Part shown: positions 40,276 through 49,063 of the stretch, one piece after another
Layout of the letters: each line of letters starts with the position of its first letter
Position numbering within the stretch: position 1 is the first letter of the stretch
NCBI RefSeq assembly: GCF_030733265.1
Contig: NZ_JASHJI010000014.1
Coordinates: forward strand, 62,001-126,000
Direction of reading: 5' to 3'
Length of the DNA: 64,000 nt
Source: Roseibium sp. MMSF_3412
GTDB taxonomy: Bacteria > Pseudomonadota > Alphaproteobacteria > Rhizobiales > Stappiaceae
Notes under the pieces: generated by a model
What the model saw: the letters and a program-made list of their open reading frames with translations, nothing else
The model's database searches: none
Told to the model about the DNA's origin: nothing
Program-made: the position numbers and the translations under genes

Positions 40276-40975
40276 AGGCGGCCCTCACGGCCGAGGCCTT
40301 CAGGGCCATGACGCAGGCGGTCACCGTAAAGGCGATTGCCAGCAGAACGACACCAAGTGCGAGGGCGAGCTGGAGGTTTCCTTTCGAAGTTTCCAACGCG
40401 ATGGTCGTTGTCATCACGCGGGTCACGTGGTTGATGTTGCCGCCGACGATCAGGACCGCGCCGACTTCGGCGACCGCCCGGCCGAACCCGGCCAAGGCGA
40501 CGGTCAAAAGGCTGTAGCGGGCATCCCAGAGCAGGGACAACAACCGGTCCAGTGCACCGACCCCGAGCGATGCAAACTGTTCGGCGTATTCGCGGTTCAG
40601 GTCTTCGACCACCTGCCGCGTCAGCGCGGCCACGATGGGTGTGACGATGATCATCTGGGCGATGATCATTGCGCTCGGCGTATAAAGCAGGCGAAGCGGG
40701 CCGAATGGACCGGAGGCCGACAGCATCAGGTAGACGACAAGACCGACCACGACCGGCGGCAATCCCATCAGCGCGTTCAGCGCGACTGTCAGAAGCGTTC
40801 TGCCGGGAAACCGGAAAACCCCGACGGCAGCGCCAAGCGGCAGTCCGATCAGGCAGGCGAAAAAGACGGCCGTGAGGGTCACCCGCATCGACAGGCCGAT
40901 GATTTCCAGGAGATCCGGATCAAGTGCGAAGACGAGGGCGAATGCCCCGCCAAGGACGCTCCAGAAACCGTCCAT
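40268..40975 (-). CDS. tupB: Tungstate ABC transporter permease
   Basis: A 235-residue inner-membrane permease with five or six hydrophobic segments and the EAA loop: FGRAVAEVGAVLIVGGNINHVTRVMTT matches the TupB/ModB-like family. FLSGLPLGAAVG-type and ALNALMGLPPVVVGLVVYLML segments are also typical. It is the first gene of the tup unit, so the promoter should lie in 40976-41102, where there is an inverted repeat over the ribosome site (40989-41001). Confidence 0.92.
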   Translation of the reverse strand: MDGFWSVLGGAFALVFALDPDLLEIIGLSMRVTLTAVFFACLIGLPLGAAVGVFRFPGRTLLTVALNALMGLPPVVVGLVVYLMLSASGPFGPLRLLYTPSAMIIAQMIIVTPIVAALTRQVVEDLNREYAEQFASLGVGALDRLLSLLWDARYSLLTVALAGFGRAVAEVGAVLIVGGNINHVTRVMTTTIALETSKGNLQLALALGVVLLAIAFTVTACVMALKASAVRAAYA

Positions 40976-40988
40976 TTATGCTTTTCCT

Positions 40989-41001
40989 CCCAAGCTTTGG
41001 G
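40989..41001 (-). promoter_or_regulatory. Inverted repeat overlapping the tupB ribosome site
   Basis: CCCAA (40989-40993), three bases, TTGGG (40997-41001), 14 bases before the tupB ATG and covering its GGAGG. It could be an operator or an RNA hairpin that hides the ribosome site, for control by metal supply. No recognisable molybdenum-cofactor riboswitch is visible in this 127-base gap. Confidence 0.35.
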
Positions 41002-41102
41002 AAAAAATAGCGTAAAATGCACAAAAATCCAACTCAAACCTGGCGCGAAGACGAACTCGGGTGCGACTTGTCGGTACGCGAAGACGCCGTGGCCTGACGG
41101 CG

Positions 41103-41483
41103 TTATGCAGCGCCCTGTTCTTCGAGCACTTTCCTGGCAACCCGGAAGCACTCCAGGGCCTGCGGCACACCGCAATAAATGCCGACCACGTGGATGATGG
41201 CCTGGATTTCCTTCTTGGAGACGCCGTTGTTGATGGCACCCCTGCAATGGATTTCCCACTCGGTCATTTTGCCGAGCGCGCCGATCATCGCGAGGTTCAT
41301 CATGGAGCGGGTCTTGGGGTCGATGACGTCGTCACCCCAGCCGAACCCCCAGCACCAGGCGGTCATTGCCTCCTGAAACGGGCGTGTGAAATCATCCGCC
41401 TTTGCCAGATTGTTTTCGACATATTCGGCGCCGAGCGTCGCCTTGCGCTGCTCCAGTCCCTTTTCGAACAGATCCTGATCCAT
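41103..41483 (-). CDS. Carboxymuconolactone decarboxylase-family protein
   Basis: A 126-residue protein of the CMD/AhpD-like fold. The family core is RSMMNLAMIGALGKMTEWEIHCRGAINNGVSKKEIQAIIHVVGIYCGVPQALE; gamma-carboxymuconolactone decarboxylases have this length and lack the AhpD CxxC pair, as here. It is last in the minus-strand catabolic operon, 3 bases after the aldehyde dehydrogenase. In such a context the family often acts on lactones or beta-keto acids, but its reaction here is unknown. A hairpin (ACGCCGT/ACGGCGT, 41084-41103) overlaps the stop. Confidence 0.88.
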   Translation of the reverse strand: MDQDLFEKGLEQRKATLGAEYVENNLAKADDFTRPFQEAMTAWCWGFGWGDDVIDPKTRSMMNLAMIGALGKMTEWEIHCRGAINNGVSKKEIQAIIHVVGIYCGVPQALECFRVARKVLEEQGAA

Positions 41484-41486
41484 CTC

Positions 41487-42938
41487 TTACCTCAGTTTGA
41501 TCGCGACATTTTTCGTTTGAACGTAGTTGAGCAGCGCTTCGCGGCCCTTCTCGCGACCGTAGCCGGATTTGCTGAAACCGCCAAAGGGGGTCTCGACGCC
41601 GCCGGCGTACCATTCATTGACGAACACCTGGCCGGCACGAAGTGCTCTGGTCGCCCGCATGGCGCGGTCGATGTCGGACGTGAAGACTCCTGCGACCAAC
41701 CCATACGGTGTTCCATTGGCGATCCGGATGGCCTCTTCCTCGGTGCAGAACTTCAGGACAGACAGAACCGGTCCGAAGACCTCGTCGTTGGCGATCGTCA
41801 TCTCGGGCGTGACGCCTGTCAGTACCGTCGGTTCGAGAAAGTAACCCGGCCGGTTCATCCGCCGTCCGCCGGTGGCGGTGCGGGCACCGTCGCGTTCGGC
41901 CTTTGAAACCATTCCGGCCGCGCGCTGGCACTGGCCTTCGGAAATCATCGGGCCCATGTTTGCGCCAAAATCCGGAAACCCGAGGCCGTCGCCGACATCG
42001 AGGTCTTCCGCCATGGCAACGATGCCGTCGACCAGCTTGTCGTGAATCCTTTCGTGCGCGACGACGCGCGACATCGCCGAACAGACCTGGCCGGCATTGA
42101 AATAGATGCCCCAACGGACATCGGAGAGAAAAGCATCCAGATCGGCATCATCATGGACAATCGCGGCGGACTTGCCGCCGAGTTCGAGCACACAGGGCAC
42201 CACGTTCCGTGCCGCAGCCGTTGCGATGGCTGTTCCGGTCTGAACCGAGCCGGTGAAGACGATCTGGTTGACGCCGGGGTGGGCCGTCAGCGCAGCGCCG
42301 GTGTCCTTGCCCAGTCCGCACAGGATATTGAGCGCGCCGTCGGGCAGGCCGCAGGCGAGCGCTGCATCTGCAAAATACCGGTTGGTGAGCGGGTCGAGTT
42401 CGGGTGTCTTCACGACAACGGAACAGCCGACGGCAAGCGCGGCTGACAGTGAGCGAGCCGTCATTTCCATCGGGTAGTTCCAGGGAATGATCTGGGCGGA
42501 AACACCGAACGGTTCGTGGGTCGTGAAATCGAAGTAGCCGCCGCCGAGCGGGATGGAGCGGCCTTCCATTGTTTCGGCCTGGTTCCCGTAATATTCGAAG
42601 TAGCGCGCCGCGCCTTCAAGTTCGAGCCTTGCTTCCCAGAGCGGCTTGCCGGCTTCGCGCGTCAGGATCGGCGCGATCTCGTCGATCCGGTCGAGAATGT
42701 ACTCTCCCATTTTTCGAACGATGCGGCCGCGTTCCACGGGGCGAAGGTCCGACCAGGCGCCATTTGCACTGAGGGCCTCGGCCGCCGAAACCGCGCGGTC
42801 GACATCGCCCTCGTCCGCAATCGCCTGGTCCGCGACCCGCTCACCGGTCGAGGGATCGAGAACCTCGATATGTCCAGCGCCACCTTCGCAGTAGTCGCCG
42901 TCAATAAAGTTGTGCCAATAGGCCGGGATATCCGTCAC
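41487..42938 (-). CDS. NAD(P)+-dependent aldehyde dehydrogenase
   Basis: A 483-residue aldehyde dehydrogenase. IIPWNYPMEMTARSLSAALAVGCSVVVK, FTGSVQTGTAIA, LELGGKSAAIVHDDAD (catalytic Glu) and FNAGQVCSAMSRVVAHE (catalytic Cys) are all present, and the C-terminus GYGREKGREALLNYVQTKNV is typical of betaine-aldehyde-like members. It overlaps the sulfotransferase-like gene by 4 bases. It probably oxidises an aldehyde released during degradation of the operon's substrate. Confidence 0.94.
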   Translation of the reverse strand: MTDIPAYWHNFIDGDYCEGGAGHIEVLDPSTGERVADQAIADEGDVDRAVSAAEALSANGAWSDLRPVERGRIVRKMGEYILDRIDEIAPILTREAGKPLWEARLELEGAARYFEYYGNQAETMEGRSIPLGGGYFDFTTHEPFGVSAQIIPWNYPMEMTARSLSAALAVGCSVVVKTPELDPLTNRYFADAALACGLPDGALNILCGLGKDTGAALTAHPGVNQIVFTGSVQTGTAIATAAARNVVPCVLELGGKSAAIVHDDADLDAFLSDVRWGIYFNAGQVCSAMSRVVAHERIHDKLVDGIVAMAEDLDVGDGLGFPDFGANMGPMISEGQCQRAAGMVSKAERDGARTATGGRRMNRPGYFLEPTVLTGVTPEMTIANDEVFGPVLSVLKFCTEEEAIRIANGTPYGLVAGVFTSDIDRAMRATRALRAGQVFVNEWYAGGVETPFGGFSKSGYGREKGREALLNYVQTKNVAIKLR

Positions 42939-43678
42939 TTTGCCCTGATCCTGTAGGAATGAAGTCTGTCGTAGTGGGGTTTCATGCGCCGATGGACATG
43001 ACGCACGCGTTCTGGCGCATCGTCCAGTTCAACGTAGCGCCGTTTTTGCGGCCGGAGACCGGTCGAGTTCCTGAGATTGGCGTGGAAGGATCCGCCGTCC
43101 CACCAGCTGTATTGTGCCGTGTCAGCCCCCGCTTCCCAGGTGAGAGCATCGGCAATGAAGGGAATTCCGACCGCGTTGCAAAACGCTCTTACCGTGCCGT
43201 CCGGGTTTTCCAGAAGGTCGTCGCTGTCGATGACCGGCGGGGCCTTGCCGTGCAAGGCGTGAAGCAGGTCGAAAAGCGCGCGCTGTTCGGGAAAGCCGAC
43301 CTCGGCACTGTCGAAGTCGGGCCACTTGTCGTACATGGAGGTGATCGTGAGCGCGGGATCTCGGATCAGGAAAGCATGCGTAAAATGGGACAGGAACTCT
43401 TCGTCCCACATGTGGCTGACATAATGCGGGAAGTCCTTGATGAAGACCGGACCAGCCTCGGCCCGCGTCCGGATGTCTTCCCAAACACTCTCAAGGGTCA
43501 GGCCCGGCGTGGTCTTCTCGCCCGGCCGCCATCTCGGCCAGAGGGGATTTGCGCCCTGGTACCACGCTTCGCCGAACGGTTCGTGCAGGCAGTCCAGATC
43601 GCCGCGCTGGCGCATCATCCATTCAAAGGCGGTCGAGGTCGAGCGGGGCACCGCCCAGAGCGCAACGATCTTATGCAT
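42935..43678 (-). CDS. Sulfotransferase-family protein
   Basis: About 247 residues from the ATG at 43678. KIVALWAVPRSTSTAFEWMM is the 5'-phosphosulfate-binding loop of PAPS-dependent sulfotransferases, and HAFLIRDPALTITSMY contains the 3'-phosphate-binding Arg/Ser region. The start overlaps the preceding stop by 8 bases; a 35-residue upstream extension inside that gene is rejected. A sulfate-transfer enzyme is unusual inside a catabolic operon. Some relatives annotated as sulfotransferases act on other substrates or have lost activity. The acceptor is unknown. Confidence 0.78.
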   Translation of the reverse strand: MHKIVALWAVPRSTSTAFEWMMRQRGDLDCLHEPFGEAWYQGANPLWPRWRPGEKTTPGLTLESVWEDIRTRAEAGPVFIKDFPHYVSHMWDEEFLSHFTHAFLIRDPALTITSMYDKWPDFDSAEVGFPEQRALFDLLHALHGKAPPVIDSDDLLENPDGTVRAFCNAVGIPFIADALTWEAGADTAQYSWWDGGSFHANLRNSTGLRPQKRRYVELDDAPERVRHVHRRMKPHYDRLHSYRIRAK

Positions 43679-44519
43679 TGAGCCTCTCCAGCAACTGTCC
43701 GTGCCTGCCTTCCGGCGCCAGCTCGAGCGAGCGGAAAATTCGCCAGTAAAGGGCGGTGTCGTGCGCGATGACTGGTTTGCCAAGCTGCTCTTCCAGATGC
43801 GGGGTCAGATGCAGCATGCGCTGCGGCTGGTTATTTTCCCCGGTCCGGAAGTTGACCATGCCGTTGGCAAGGTAGGCATCGGCACCTGGCGCCTTGTCGG
43901 CAACAAATTCGAAGCTGCGCCGGGCAAGATCGCCGTCGAAGATCCACCTCTTGCGGTTCACGTCCTCCTGGTTCTTGAACCAGCCCTGGTCGACAAAGTT
44001 CCCGGCCCACAGGACGTCGAAACCGGCTTCCTTCAGGAAGCCGATCGTTCCCTGCCACCATTCCGGCCAGTGATAGACCGCATTGAGAGCAACCTTTTCG
44101 ACATTCATTTCCCGCAGCGCCTCGACCATCGCGTAGCCTGCCATGTGAAACGCAAGGCCGTGTTTGTCGCTCAGCCGCGCGCAGAAATCGGCAATACCCT
44201 GAACACCCTTGCCGGAGGCGTGCACCCAGTTTGAACCGACCTGTGCGCAGACATCGGCGCCATTGTTGGCCATGACCGAGGCGAACTCCTCCAGCATGGC
44301 AAAGTTCTGCGTGCGCTGGTCGAGCCGGTGCCGGTAGTCGGGCACATGAAGCATCCAGCCGTGGACACCGACACTGCCGGGGGCAATGCGCAGGAAATCG
44401 CTTGGGGCGGCGTCCCAGTCATGGGGCGGGCAGGTGAAACCGACCTGATGCGGAAACAGTTTCTGCTCCTCGGTCCATTCCAGCGGCATGCCTTGCGCAT
44501 CGGACCCGGTCGCGGACAT
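43671..44519 (-). CDS. Asp/Glu racemase-superfamily protein (arylmalonate decarboxylase/maleate isomerase-like)
   Basis: A 282-residue protein. The C-terminal LEEQLGKPVIAHDTALYWRIFRSLEL resembles the end of maleate cis-trans isomerases and arylmalonate decarboxylases (LGKPVxxxNxAxxW). GADVCAQVGSNWVHASG carries a candidate first catalytic cysteine; the second active-site cysteine of the family is not obvious (AHDTA replaces the usual strand), so isomerase chemistry may be altered. It lies between the Rieske and sulfotransferase-like genes with overlaps on both sides. The family call is moderate and the reaction is unknown. Confidence 0.6.
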   Translation of the reverse strand: MSATGSDAQGMPLEWTEEQKLFPHQVGFTCPPHDWDAAPSDFLRIAPGSVGVHGWMLHVPDYRHRLDQRTQNFAMLEEFASVMANNGADVCAQVGSNWVHASGKGVQGIADFCARLSDKHGLAFHMAGYAMVEALREMNVEKVALNAVYHWPEWWQGTIGFLKEAGFDVLWAGNFVDQGWFKNQEDVNRKRWIFDGDLARRSFEFVADKAPGADAYLANGMVNFRTGENNQPQRMLHLTPHLEEQLGKPVIAHDTALYWRIFRSLELAPEGRHGQLLERLNA

Positions 44520-45601
44520 CAGGCTTCCCGCATCCAGTTCTGAAGCGCCTTGACGGAATGTTCCGAGTTCACACCGCAGGCCGGGTCGAGCACCAGTGGA
44601 CCAGGGTTGTAGCCGCGGCTGCGCAACCCCTTCTGGACGGCCTCGACCAGGTAGATGTCCTCTTCCACGGTTGTCGAGCGGTCCTGAACGGCGAGCCGCC
44701 GGATCGTTTCGCTGTCGACGCCGTCAATGGTGTACCAGCCGCGCCAGACGATCACATGATCGACGTCGACCGCGCGCCAGTGATAGGTGTTCAGGATGTT
44801 GCCCGGATAGACCTGAAACGAGAACAGCGGCCAGAGGAACCACGAGGAATAGTCGCCGGCGTGTTCGTTGGCCTCCAGATCGATGTCGTAGGTCATCCTT
44901 TCCAGGTTCTGGCATTCGGTCGTGTGCCGGAGACAGTATCCTTGTGGCTGGATGTCATAGGTCTCGGGCTTGACCACACCGGTCGCGAATGTGGGGTGGT
45001 TTATGGGGCAGTGATAGCATTCCGAATAGTTTTCGACCGAGACCTTCCAGTTGCAATTCTCGGCAATTTCGACCCATTCAAGGGGTTTCAGACGGTCGAT
45101 CTGCGGAACGAAGGCGCGCAGTTCCTTGCGCACGTTCGGAAACCAGTCGTCCATCGGTTTTGCATCCGGGTCGAGGTTGACGAACAGGAAACCGCAGAAG
45201 TCTTCGATGCGGACCGATGTCAGGCAGATCTTGCTGCGGTCGAAGCCGGGAACCGAGCGGACATTGGGGCCGGAGCGCAGGCCGCCGGTCAGTTCGTAGG
45301 TCCAGCTGTGATAGGGGCAGACCAGCAGCTTGGTGTTGCCTTCGCCCTGTACCAGCTGATGTGCGCGGTGCTGGCAGACATTGTAGTAGGCCCTCAGCAC
45401 GCCGTCCCTGTCGCGCAGGCAGATGATGCTCTCGTCGGCGATATCGACGGTGAAATAGTCACCCGGCTTCTCGAGCTGGGAGATATGTCCGGCGAATTGC
45501 CACGTTCGTGCCAGCAACCCGTCTTTTTCCCGTTTGAAATGGTCGGGGTCCGTGTAGTAGCGGGCTTCGAGCGAATGGGTCAGCTGGCTGTGAACGTTCA
45601 T
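44519..45601 (-). CDS. Rieske non-heme iron oxygenase alpha subunit
   Basis: About 360 residues from the ATG at 45601 (GGAAGGA before it, 4-base overlap with the regulator). The Rieske [2Fe-2S] ligands are C76 and H78 (NVCQHRAH) and C95 and H98 (VCPYHSW). The mononuclear iron site is in NYSECYHCPINHP (H197, H202). The family includes glycine betaine (GbcA), carnitine, stachydrine and hydroxyproline-betaine demethylases. The divergent dimethylglycine-dehydrogenase-like gene and enolase-superfamily genes support an N-demethylation role. No reductase partner gene is present in the window. Confidence 0.9.
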   Translation of the reverse strand: MNVHSQLTHSLEARYYTDPDHFKREKDGLLARTWQFAGHISQLEKPGDYFTVDIADESIICLRDRDGVLRAYYNVCQHRAHQLVQGEGNTKLLVCPYHSWTYELTGGLRSGPNVRSVPGFDRSKICLTSVRIEDFCGFLFVNLDPDAKPMDDWFPNVRKELRAFVPQIDRLKPLEWVEIAENCNWKVSVENYSECYHCPINHPTFATGVVKPETYDIQPQGYCLRHTTECQNLERMTYDIDLEANEHAGDYSSWFLWPLFSFQVYPGNILNTYHWRAVDVDHVIVWRGWYTIDGVDSETIRRLAVQDRSTTVEEDIYLVEAVQKGLRSRGYNPGPLVLDPACGVNSEHSVKALQNWMREA

Positions 45602-46515
45602 GAGCGGTCCTTCCACTCTTCCTGATAGAGCCCCATCTTGTGGCGGCGGGTGTGAAAACGGTCGATGCTGGAAATGACGTCTTCGGGCGCGTCTGCAATG
45701 ACGAAGGCAAGCAGTGTTTCCAGGAGCGCAATCGTCGAGACGGACGAGGGAAAGAACTGCGGCGTTTCCGCATCGACGACGAAGGCATGGTCGCTGCCGA
45801 CGACAATGGGCGAGGCCGGGCTGTCGGAAATGGCAACGATGGTGAGCCCCTGTTCCCGTGCCGTCTCCACGGCGGCGATGACATCCGTGCGGTAGGGTTT
45901 GCAGGTCATCGCGACGAGCACGTCCCGCTCGTCCGCGCGGGCCAGATCGTCCGTCGCAACGGACCCCATTCTTGGAATGGTCCAGATCGTGTCGACCGCC
46001 ATGTCGGCAAGATAGGTAAAGTTGCGGGCGTTGGAATTGTTGACGCCGACGCCGAGGACATAGGTATGGCGCGCATTCACGATGGCGTCGGCTGCCGCCT
46101 TCATTGCATTGGCATCGGTCGCAGCGAACGTGTTCTCGATATTGGAGATGGCGCAGGCGGCCATTTCGGCAAAGAGCGCGCCCAGTTGGCCGCCCTTGGC
46201 GAGCGACTGCAGCCAGCGGGCCCGGTCCGGAAAATCAGTCCCGCGGCTGCGGATTGCCTCGCGAAACGGGTGGCGGAAATCCTCATAGCCGTCGAAGCCG
46301 ACCGAGCGTGCCATGCGCACGAAGGTGTTCGGTTTGACCCCTGCCGCATCGGCGATTTCGCGGATCGAACTGACGCCGACATCGTTCGGGTTTTCAAGCA
46401 CATAGCTCGCGGCCTTGCGCAGTTCCGGTGTCAGGTCTTCAAGCTCCGACGCAAGTTCGTCGAGTACAGCCTGCGGGGCTTTCAAATCAGATTTTGGTAC
46501 ATTCATATCATTCAT
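45598..46515 (-). CDS. MurR/RpiR-family transcriptional regulator
   Basis: A 305-residue regulator with an N-terminal HTH_6 domain (TPELRKAASYVLENPNDVGVSSIREIADAAGVKPNTFVRMARSVGFDGYEDFR, about residues 28-85) and a C-terminal SIS sugar/phosphate-binding-like domain (about 130-260, with YVLGVGVNNSNARNFTYLADM and VLVAMTCKPYRTDVIAAVETAREQGLTIVAIS). It is the first gene of the minus-strand operon and divergent from the plus-strand one, so it probably controls both. A palindrome at 46527-46540 lies between the two start regions. Confidence 0.92.
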   Translation of the reverse strand: MNDMNVPKSDLKAPQAVLDELASELEDLTPELRKAASYVLENPNDVGVSSIREIADAAGVKPNTFVRMARSVGFDGYEDFRHPFREAIRSRGTDFPDRARWLQSLAKGGQLGALFAEMAACAISNIENTFAATDANAMKAAADAIVNARHTYVLGVGVNNSNARNFTYLADMAVDTIWTIPRMGSVATDDLARADERDVLVAMTCKPYRTDVIAAVETAREQGLTIVAISDSPASPIVVGSDHAFVVDAETPQFFPSSVSTIALLETLLAFVIADAPEDVISSIDRFHTRRHKMGLYQEEWKDRS

Positions 46516-46526
46516 GATTGACGAGA

Positions 46527-46540
46527 GTACATTTGTACAA
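46527..46540. promoter_or_regulatory. Palindromic operator candidate in the RpiR divergent promoter
   Basis: GTACATTTGTAC (46527-46538) is a 4-4-4 inverted repeat and overlaps the perfect palindrome TTGTACAA (46533-46540). A related GGTACATT lies nearby inside the regulator's first codons (about 46496). It is well placed, 12 bases before the regulator start and 43 bases before the dehydrogenase start, to be the regulator's binding site. Confidence 0.5.
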
Positions 46541-46582
46541 TTACGATGTCCATCGAAAAATCACCGGCCTGGGAGATCACAC

Positions 46583-49063
46583 GTGTCGGAAACCGGAACC
46601 TCCAAACTGCCGTCTTCGGCCCGCGTCGTTATTGTCGGCGGCGGTATCATGGGCTGCGGCCTTGCCTATCATCTGGCCCATGAGGGCTGCTCGGACGTCG
46701 TTCTCCTGGAAAAGGCGGAACTGACATCCGGTTCCACCTGGCATGCCGCCGGGCAGATCACCCATTCCACGTCCAGTTTCGGGCTCGGAAAATGCGTCGG
46801 CTACAACATCGATCTCTATTCCGGACTGCTTGAGGAAGAGACCGGCCAATCGGTGACCTGGCATGGCTGCGGTTCTTTCCGGCTGGCCTACACGGAAGAC
46901 GAGATGGACTGGCTGCGCCACACCATGAGCGTTGGCCGGGCGCTTCAGTTCCCGATGGAACTGGTCGGACCGGAGCGCATTCGCGAGTTGCACCCGTTCT
47001 ATAATCTCGACGGCGTTCTTGGGGCCTTGCATACACCCGATGACGGCCATGCGGACCCGTCCGGCGTGACCCAGGCGCTTGCGATCGGGGCTCGCAAGCT
47101 CGGCGTCAAAATCATCCGGCGCTGCCGCGCAACGGATATCAAGCAGCAGCCGAACGGCGAGTGGAAAGTGTCCACGGAGCTGGGCGACATTACCTGCGAG
47201 CACGTGGTCAATGCGGGCGGCACATATGCGCGGCAGATGGGCGAATGGAGCGGTTTGCAGTTGCCGATGACCTCCATGACTCATCACTACATCGTCACTG
47301 ACACCGTGCCGGAATTCAAGGAACTGGACGAAGAGCTGCCCGTCATTCGCGACGACAAGCTGGTCTCCGGTTACATCCGCATGGAACAGAAGTCCGGTCT
47401 TATCGGGATCTACGAGAAGGAGAACCCGAACACCGTATGGGAAGACTTCTGCCCGTGGGAGGCGGAAAACGAGCTGTTCGAAGCGGACTATGACCGGATC
47501 ATGCCGTGGCTGGAAAATGCCATGGATCGCATGCCGATCCTCGCCGAGCTCGGTATCAAGCGCGAGGTGCACGGCGCGATTTCGCATCCGCCTGATGGAA
47601 ATCCACTGATCGGTCCGGCTCCGGGCGTGAAGAACTACTGGTGCTGCTGCGGCACCCAGATCGGTATCGGCTGGGGACCGGGCCTGACGCGTGAACTTGC
47701 ACGCTGGATCGTGCACGGCTCGGCGGACATTTCCATGCGCGAATTCGACCCACGCCGGTTCGGCGGTTATGCCGACAAGGAATGGCAGGTCGTCAAGGCC
47801 AAGGAAGATTACTGCCTGCGCCACGAAATTCCGTTCCCGCATTTCAACCGGCTGGAAGGACGCCCGCTCAAACCCAGCCCGCTTTATGAACGGCTGAAGG
47901 AAAAGGGCGCCGTCTACGAGGAAGTCTACGGGCATGAACGTCCGCGCTGGTTCACGACCGGCGACCTGGAGCAGCGGGACTACTACTCGTTCCGGAGGGC
48001 AGCTTGGCATGAGGCTGTCGCGAGGGAAATGCAGGCGGTCAGGACGACGGCGGGCATTATGGACATTTCGGCCTTTACCAAGATCGAGCTGTCCGGCCCG
48101 GATGCGGAAGCCTACCTGGACAGGCTGGTTGCCAACCGGCTGCCCAGGAAGGTCGGCGGCATTGCCCTGACGCACATGCTCAACCGGCGGGGCCGGATCG
48201 AACTGGAACTGACGGTCGTCCGCCTGGCTGAAGACCGGTTCTACCTGGTCTGCGCGGCTTTCTTCGAACAGCGGCTGCTCGACCACCTGAGCCAGAACGG
48301 CAAGGGCGAAAACGTCAGCGTCCGCAACCTCTCCAACGATTGGGGTGCGTTGACGCTGAACGGTCCGCTTGCGCGTGACATTCTTGCCCCCAATACGCCG
48401 GCAGCGCTCGACAACGCGTCGTTCCGCTGGCTGACCGCACAGGAAATCGAGGTTGCCGGGCACAAGCTGTGGGCGTTCCGCATGTCCTATGCCGGCGAAC
48501 TCGGCTGGGAGTTCCACATTCCGCGCGAGGCCATGCTCGAGGTGTATGACGCTCTGTGGAAGACCGGCGCACCCATTGGGCTTGCAGACTACGGCTCGTT
48601 TGCCATGAACGCGCTGCGTCTTGAAAAAGGCTTCAAGGGGGCCGGAGAACTGACCAACGAAGTCACGCTGCCGGAAGCCGACGTGATGCGCTTCGTAAAG
48701 CTCGACAAACCAGACTTCCTCGGCAAGAACGCAACAGAGGCAAGCGCCGCGTCGTCGGAACTGCCCTGGGTCTGCGTCTATCTTCAGATCGAGCCGGACG
48801 GGCTCGAAGACGGGCATGGCGGTGAAGCCGTGCTGTTCAACGGAGAGCCTGTCGGCGCGACCAGTTCGGTCGCCTATGCCCATACGGTCGGCAAGATCCT
48901 CGCCTTTGCCTATGTCAAACCTGAAGCGGCCGCGCCGGGGCAGGAGCTGGAAGTCGTCATCATGAACGGGGTGCGCAAGGCCCGGGTGCTTGATGTTCCC
49001 GCCTATGACCCCGAAAGCCTGCTTCCCAGAACGGATGCACCAGTCGGAGTGGCTGCGGAATGA
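46583..49063 (+). CDS. Dimethylglycine/sarcosine dehydrogenase-like flavoprotein (FAD + GcvT)
   Basis: About 826 residues from the GTG at 46583 behind GGGAGAT. Residues 15-45 are the FAD-binding VVIVGGGIMGCGLAYHL. GSTWHAAGQITH (His54) is where related enzymes attach FAD covalently. A DAO domain reaches to about 380, followed by the FAO_M linker (about 390-440) and a GcvT aminomethyltransferase-type folate domain to the end (KIELSGPDAEAYLDRLVANR, ELGWEFHIPREAML, DFLGKNA). Such enzymes oxidatively demethylate N-methyl amino compounds, passing the one-carbon unit to tetrahydrofolate. It is first in the plus-strand operon and pairs logically with the divergent Rieske demethylase. Confidence 0.93.
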   Translation: MSETGTSKLPSSARVVIVGGGIMGCGLAYHLAHEGCSDVVLLEKAELTSGSTWHAAGQITHSTSSFGLGKCVGYNIDLYSGLLEEETGQSVTWHGCGSFRLAYTEDEMDWLRHTMSVGRALQFPMELVGPERIRELHPFYNLDGVLGALHTPDDGHADPSGVTQALAIGARKLGVKIIRRCRATDIKQQPNGEWKVSTELGDITCEHVVNAGGTYARQMGEWSGLQLPMTSMTHHYIVTDTVPEFKELDEELPVIRDDKLVSGYIRMEQKSGLIGIYEKENPNTVWEDFCPWEAENELFEADYDRIMPWLENAMDRMPILAELGIKREVHGAISHPPDGNPLIGPAPGVKNYWCCCGTQIGIGWGPGLTRELARWIVHGSADISMREFDPRRFGGYADKEWQVVKAKEDYCLRHEIPFPHFNRLEGRPLKPSPLYERLKEKGAVYEEVYGHERPRWFTTGDLEQRDYYSFRRAAWHEAVAREMQAVRTTAGIMDISAFTKIELSGPDAEAYLDRLVANRLPRKVGGIALTHMLNRRGRIELELTVVRLAEDRFYLVCAAFFEQRLLDHLSQNGKGENVSVRNLSNDWGALTLNGPLARDILAPNTPAALDNASFRWLTAQEIEVAGHKLWAFRMSYAGELGWEFHIPREAMLEVYDALWKTGAPIGLADYGSFAMNALRLEKGFKGAGELTNEVTLPEADVMRFVKLDKPDFLGKNATEASAASSELPWVCVYLQIEPDGLEDGHGGEAVLFNGEPVGATSSVAYAHTVGKILAFAYVKPEAAAPGQELEVVIMNGVRKARVLDVPAYDPESLLPRTDAPVGVAAE

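Noticed and set aside
46577-48883. 768-codon minus-strand frame opposite the flavoprotein gene
   Set aside because: Shadow frame of GC-rich coding DNA; the plus strand has clear FAD and GcvT motifs.
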